NCBI GenBank assembly: GCA_045597345.1
Contig: JAZLJW010000320.1
Coordinates: 1-13,297 of the forward strand
Reading direction: 5' to 3'
From: Treponema_I sp045597345
GTDB taxonomy: Bacteria > Spirochaetota > Spirochaetia > Treponematales > Treponemataceae
Length of the DNA: 13,297 bases
Made by a program: the position numbers and the translations under genes
The notes under the pieces: generated by a model
Told to the model about the DNA's origin: nothing
Databases searched by the model: none
The model's input: the letters and a program-made list of their open reading frames with translations, nothing else
In this document: positions 12,977 to 13,297 of the stretch, in pieces
How positions within the stretch are numbered: position 1 is the stretch's first letter
Layout: every line of letters starts with the position of its first letter

Positions 12977-13297
12977 GATTCCAATTAGTTCTCGGACCCT
13001 TCGACGGGCTCAGGGGTCCTGGATTTTCAAGGTTACTGAGCTTGTCGAAGTACCCGCTGTTTCTCATTCTGATTATCCTGATTCTCCCCCATACAGCCTC
13101 TGCCGAAATATTCCGCTTTCAGTATACGGAAGGTGAAAAACACCGCATTCTTACCACGGTAAGCGAAGATGTTCTGATAAACGGCCGCCTGAACAACCAC
13201 ACGGAAATCATCAACCGTATAACCGAAGAAGTAACTGACATTACTGAAACCGGCGCACAGGTTTACGGAACGTTTATGACCAGCGAAGAAGCCACAC
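12973..13297 (+). CDS. Exported protein of unknown function, C-terminus beyond window
   Basis: An open frame starts with ATG overlapping the potD stop (ATGA) and continues without a stop to the window end, giving 108 complete codons. The N-terminus has three parts: MRFQLVL, about 20 residues encoded by a palindromic repeat (PFDGLRGPGFSRLLSLSK), then a signal peptide with hydrophobic core PLFLILIILILP and a likely cleavage after TASA. The visible mature part (EIFRFQYTEGEKHRILTTVSEDV...) is beta-strand-like with many Glu/Thr and no recognised motif. Overlap with potD implies operon membership, but a link to polyamine uptake is only inferred. A TTG at 13042, after the repeat, could give a shorter, more normal signal peptide but has no visible ribosome-binding site; AGGAG at 12954-12958 is rather far from the ATG. 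Confidence 0.75.
   Translation, partial: MRFQLVLGPFDGLRGPGFSRLLSLSKYPLFLILIILILPHTASAEIFRFQYTEGEKHRILTTVSEDVLINGRLNNHTEIINRITEEVTDITETGAQVYGTFMTSEEAT
12994..13055. repeat. REP-like palindromic repeat inside a coding frame
   Basis: Two arms face each other: 12994-13019 with core TTCGACGGGCTCAG and 13031-13055, whose reverse complement has core TTCGACAAGCTCAG. The left arm is also a hairpin (GGACCC with GGGTCC). TTCGACAAGCTCAG-type palindromes are familiar as dispersed extragenic repeats in many bacterial genomes, from memory. Here the unit lies within the 5' part of the gene after potD and is in frame. Confidence 0.7.

Overview
The window looks like chromosome from a host-associated spirochaete, most likely Treponema. 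Supporting signs are moderate GC, a recX / rpsI / rplM cluster, a complete polyamine-importer operon whose PotD has a relaxed spirochaete-type lipobox, and an Fe-S aldo/keto reductase typical of anaerobes. The genus is inferred from protein character, not from a database match.

Layout. 1-1436: a complete IS3-family (IS150-group) insertion sequence with 25-bp terminal inverted repeats, orfA and orfB joined by a programmed -1 frameshift, and an intact DD(35)E triad. 1459-1541: tRNA-Leu(CAA) on the minus strand, 22 bp from the IS end. 1604-3304 (minus): a free-standing cyclic-nucleotide-binding protein and, upstream of it in the same operon, a two-helix TVGYG potassium channel with an RCK domain. 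Divergent from the channel, 3376-5272 (plus): a CYTH-family (class IV adenylate cyclase-like) protein, then a galactokinase-type GHMP kinase. 5463-6989 (minus): recX, rpsI and rplM, with a clear terminator between rpsI and recX and a long leader before rplM. 7153-7380 (minus): a 75-residue two-helix membrane protein, divergent from an aldo/keto reductase with two C-terminal cysteine clusters (7465-8628). 9012-12976: potA-potB-potC-potD, a spermidine/putrescine ABC importer, followed by an exported protein of unknown function that runs off the window end.

Two features stand out. First, two intergenic regions (5286-5471 and 8654-8874) hold diverged copies of one structured element. They share two identical unpaired core strings and identical spacer lengths, while their helices differ in sequence but keep pairing by compensatory changes. 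This looks like an undescribed structured RNA (or folded single-stranded DNA element). Second, a probable cAMP-making enzyme sits divergently next to a K+ channel operon that encodes a separate cAMP-binding protein, suggesting a small cyclic-nucleotide/potassium signalling module.

Four genes (channel, CYTH protein, recX, aldo/keto reductase) have a strong -10 box ending only 6-7 nt before the ATG and no usable Shine-Dalgarno site, which predicts leaderless mRNAs. The remaining genes have ordinary ribosome-binding sites.
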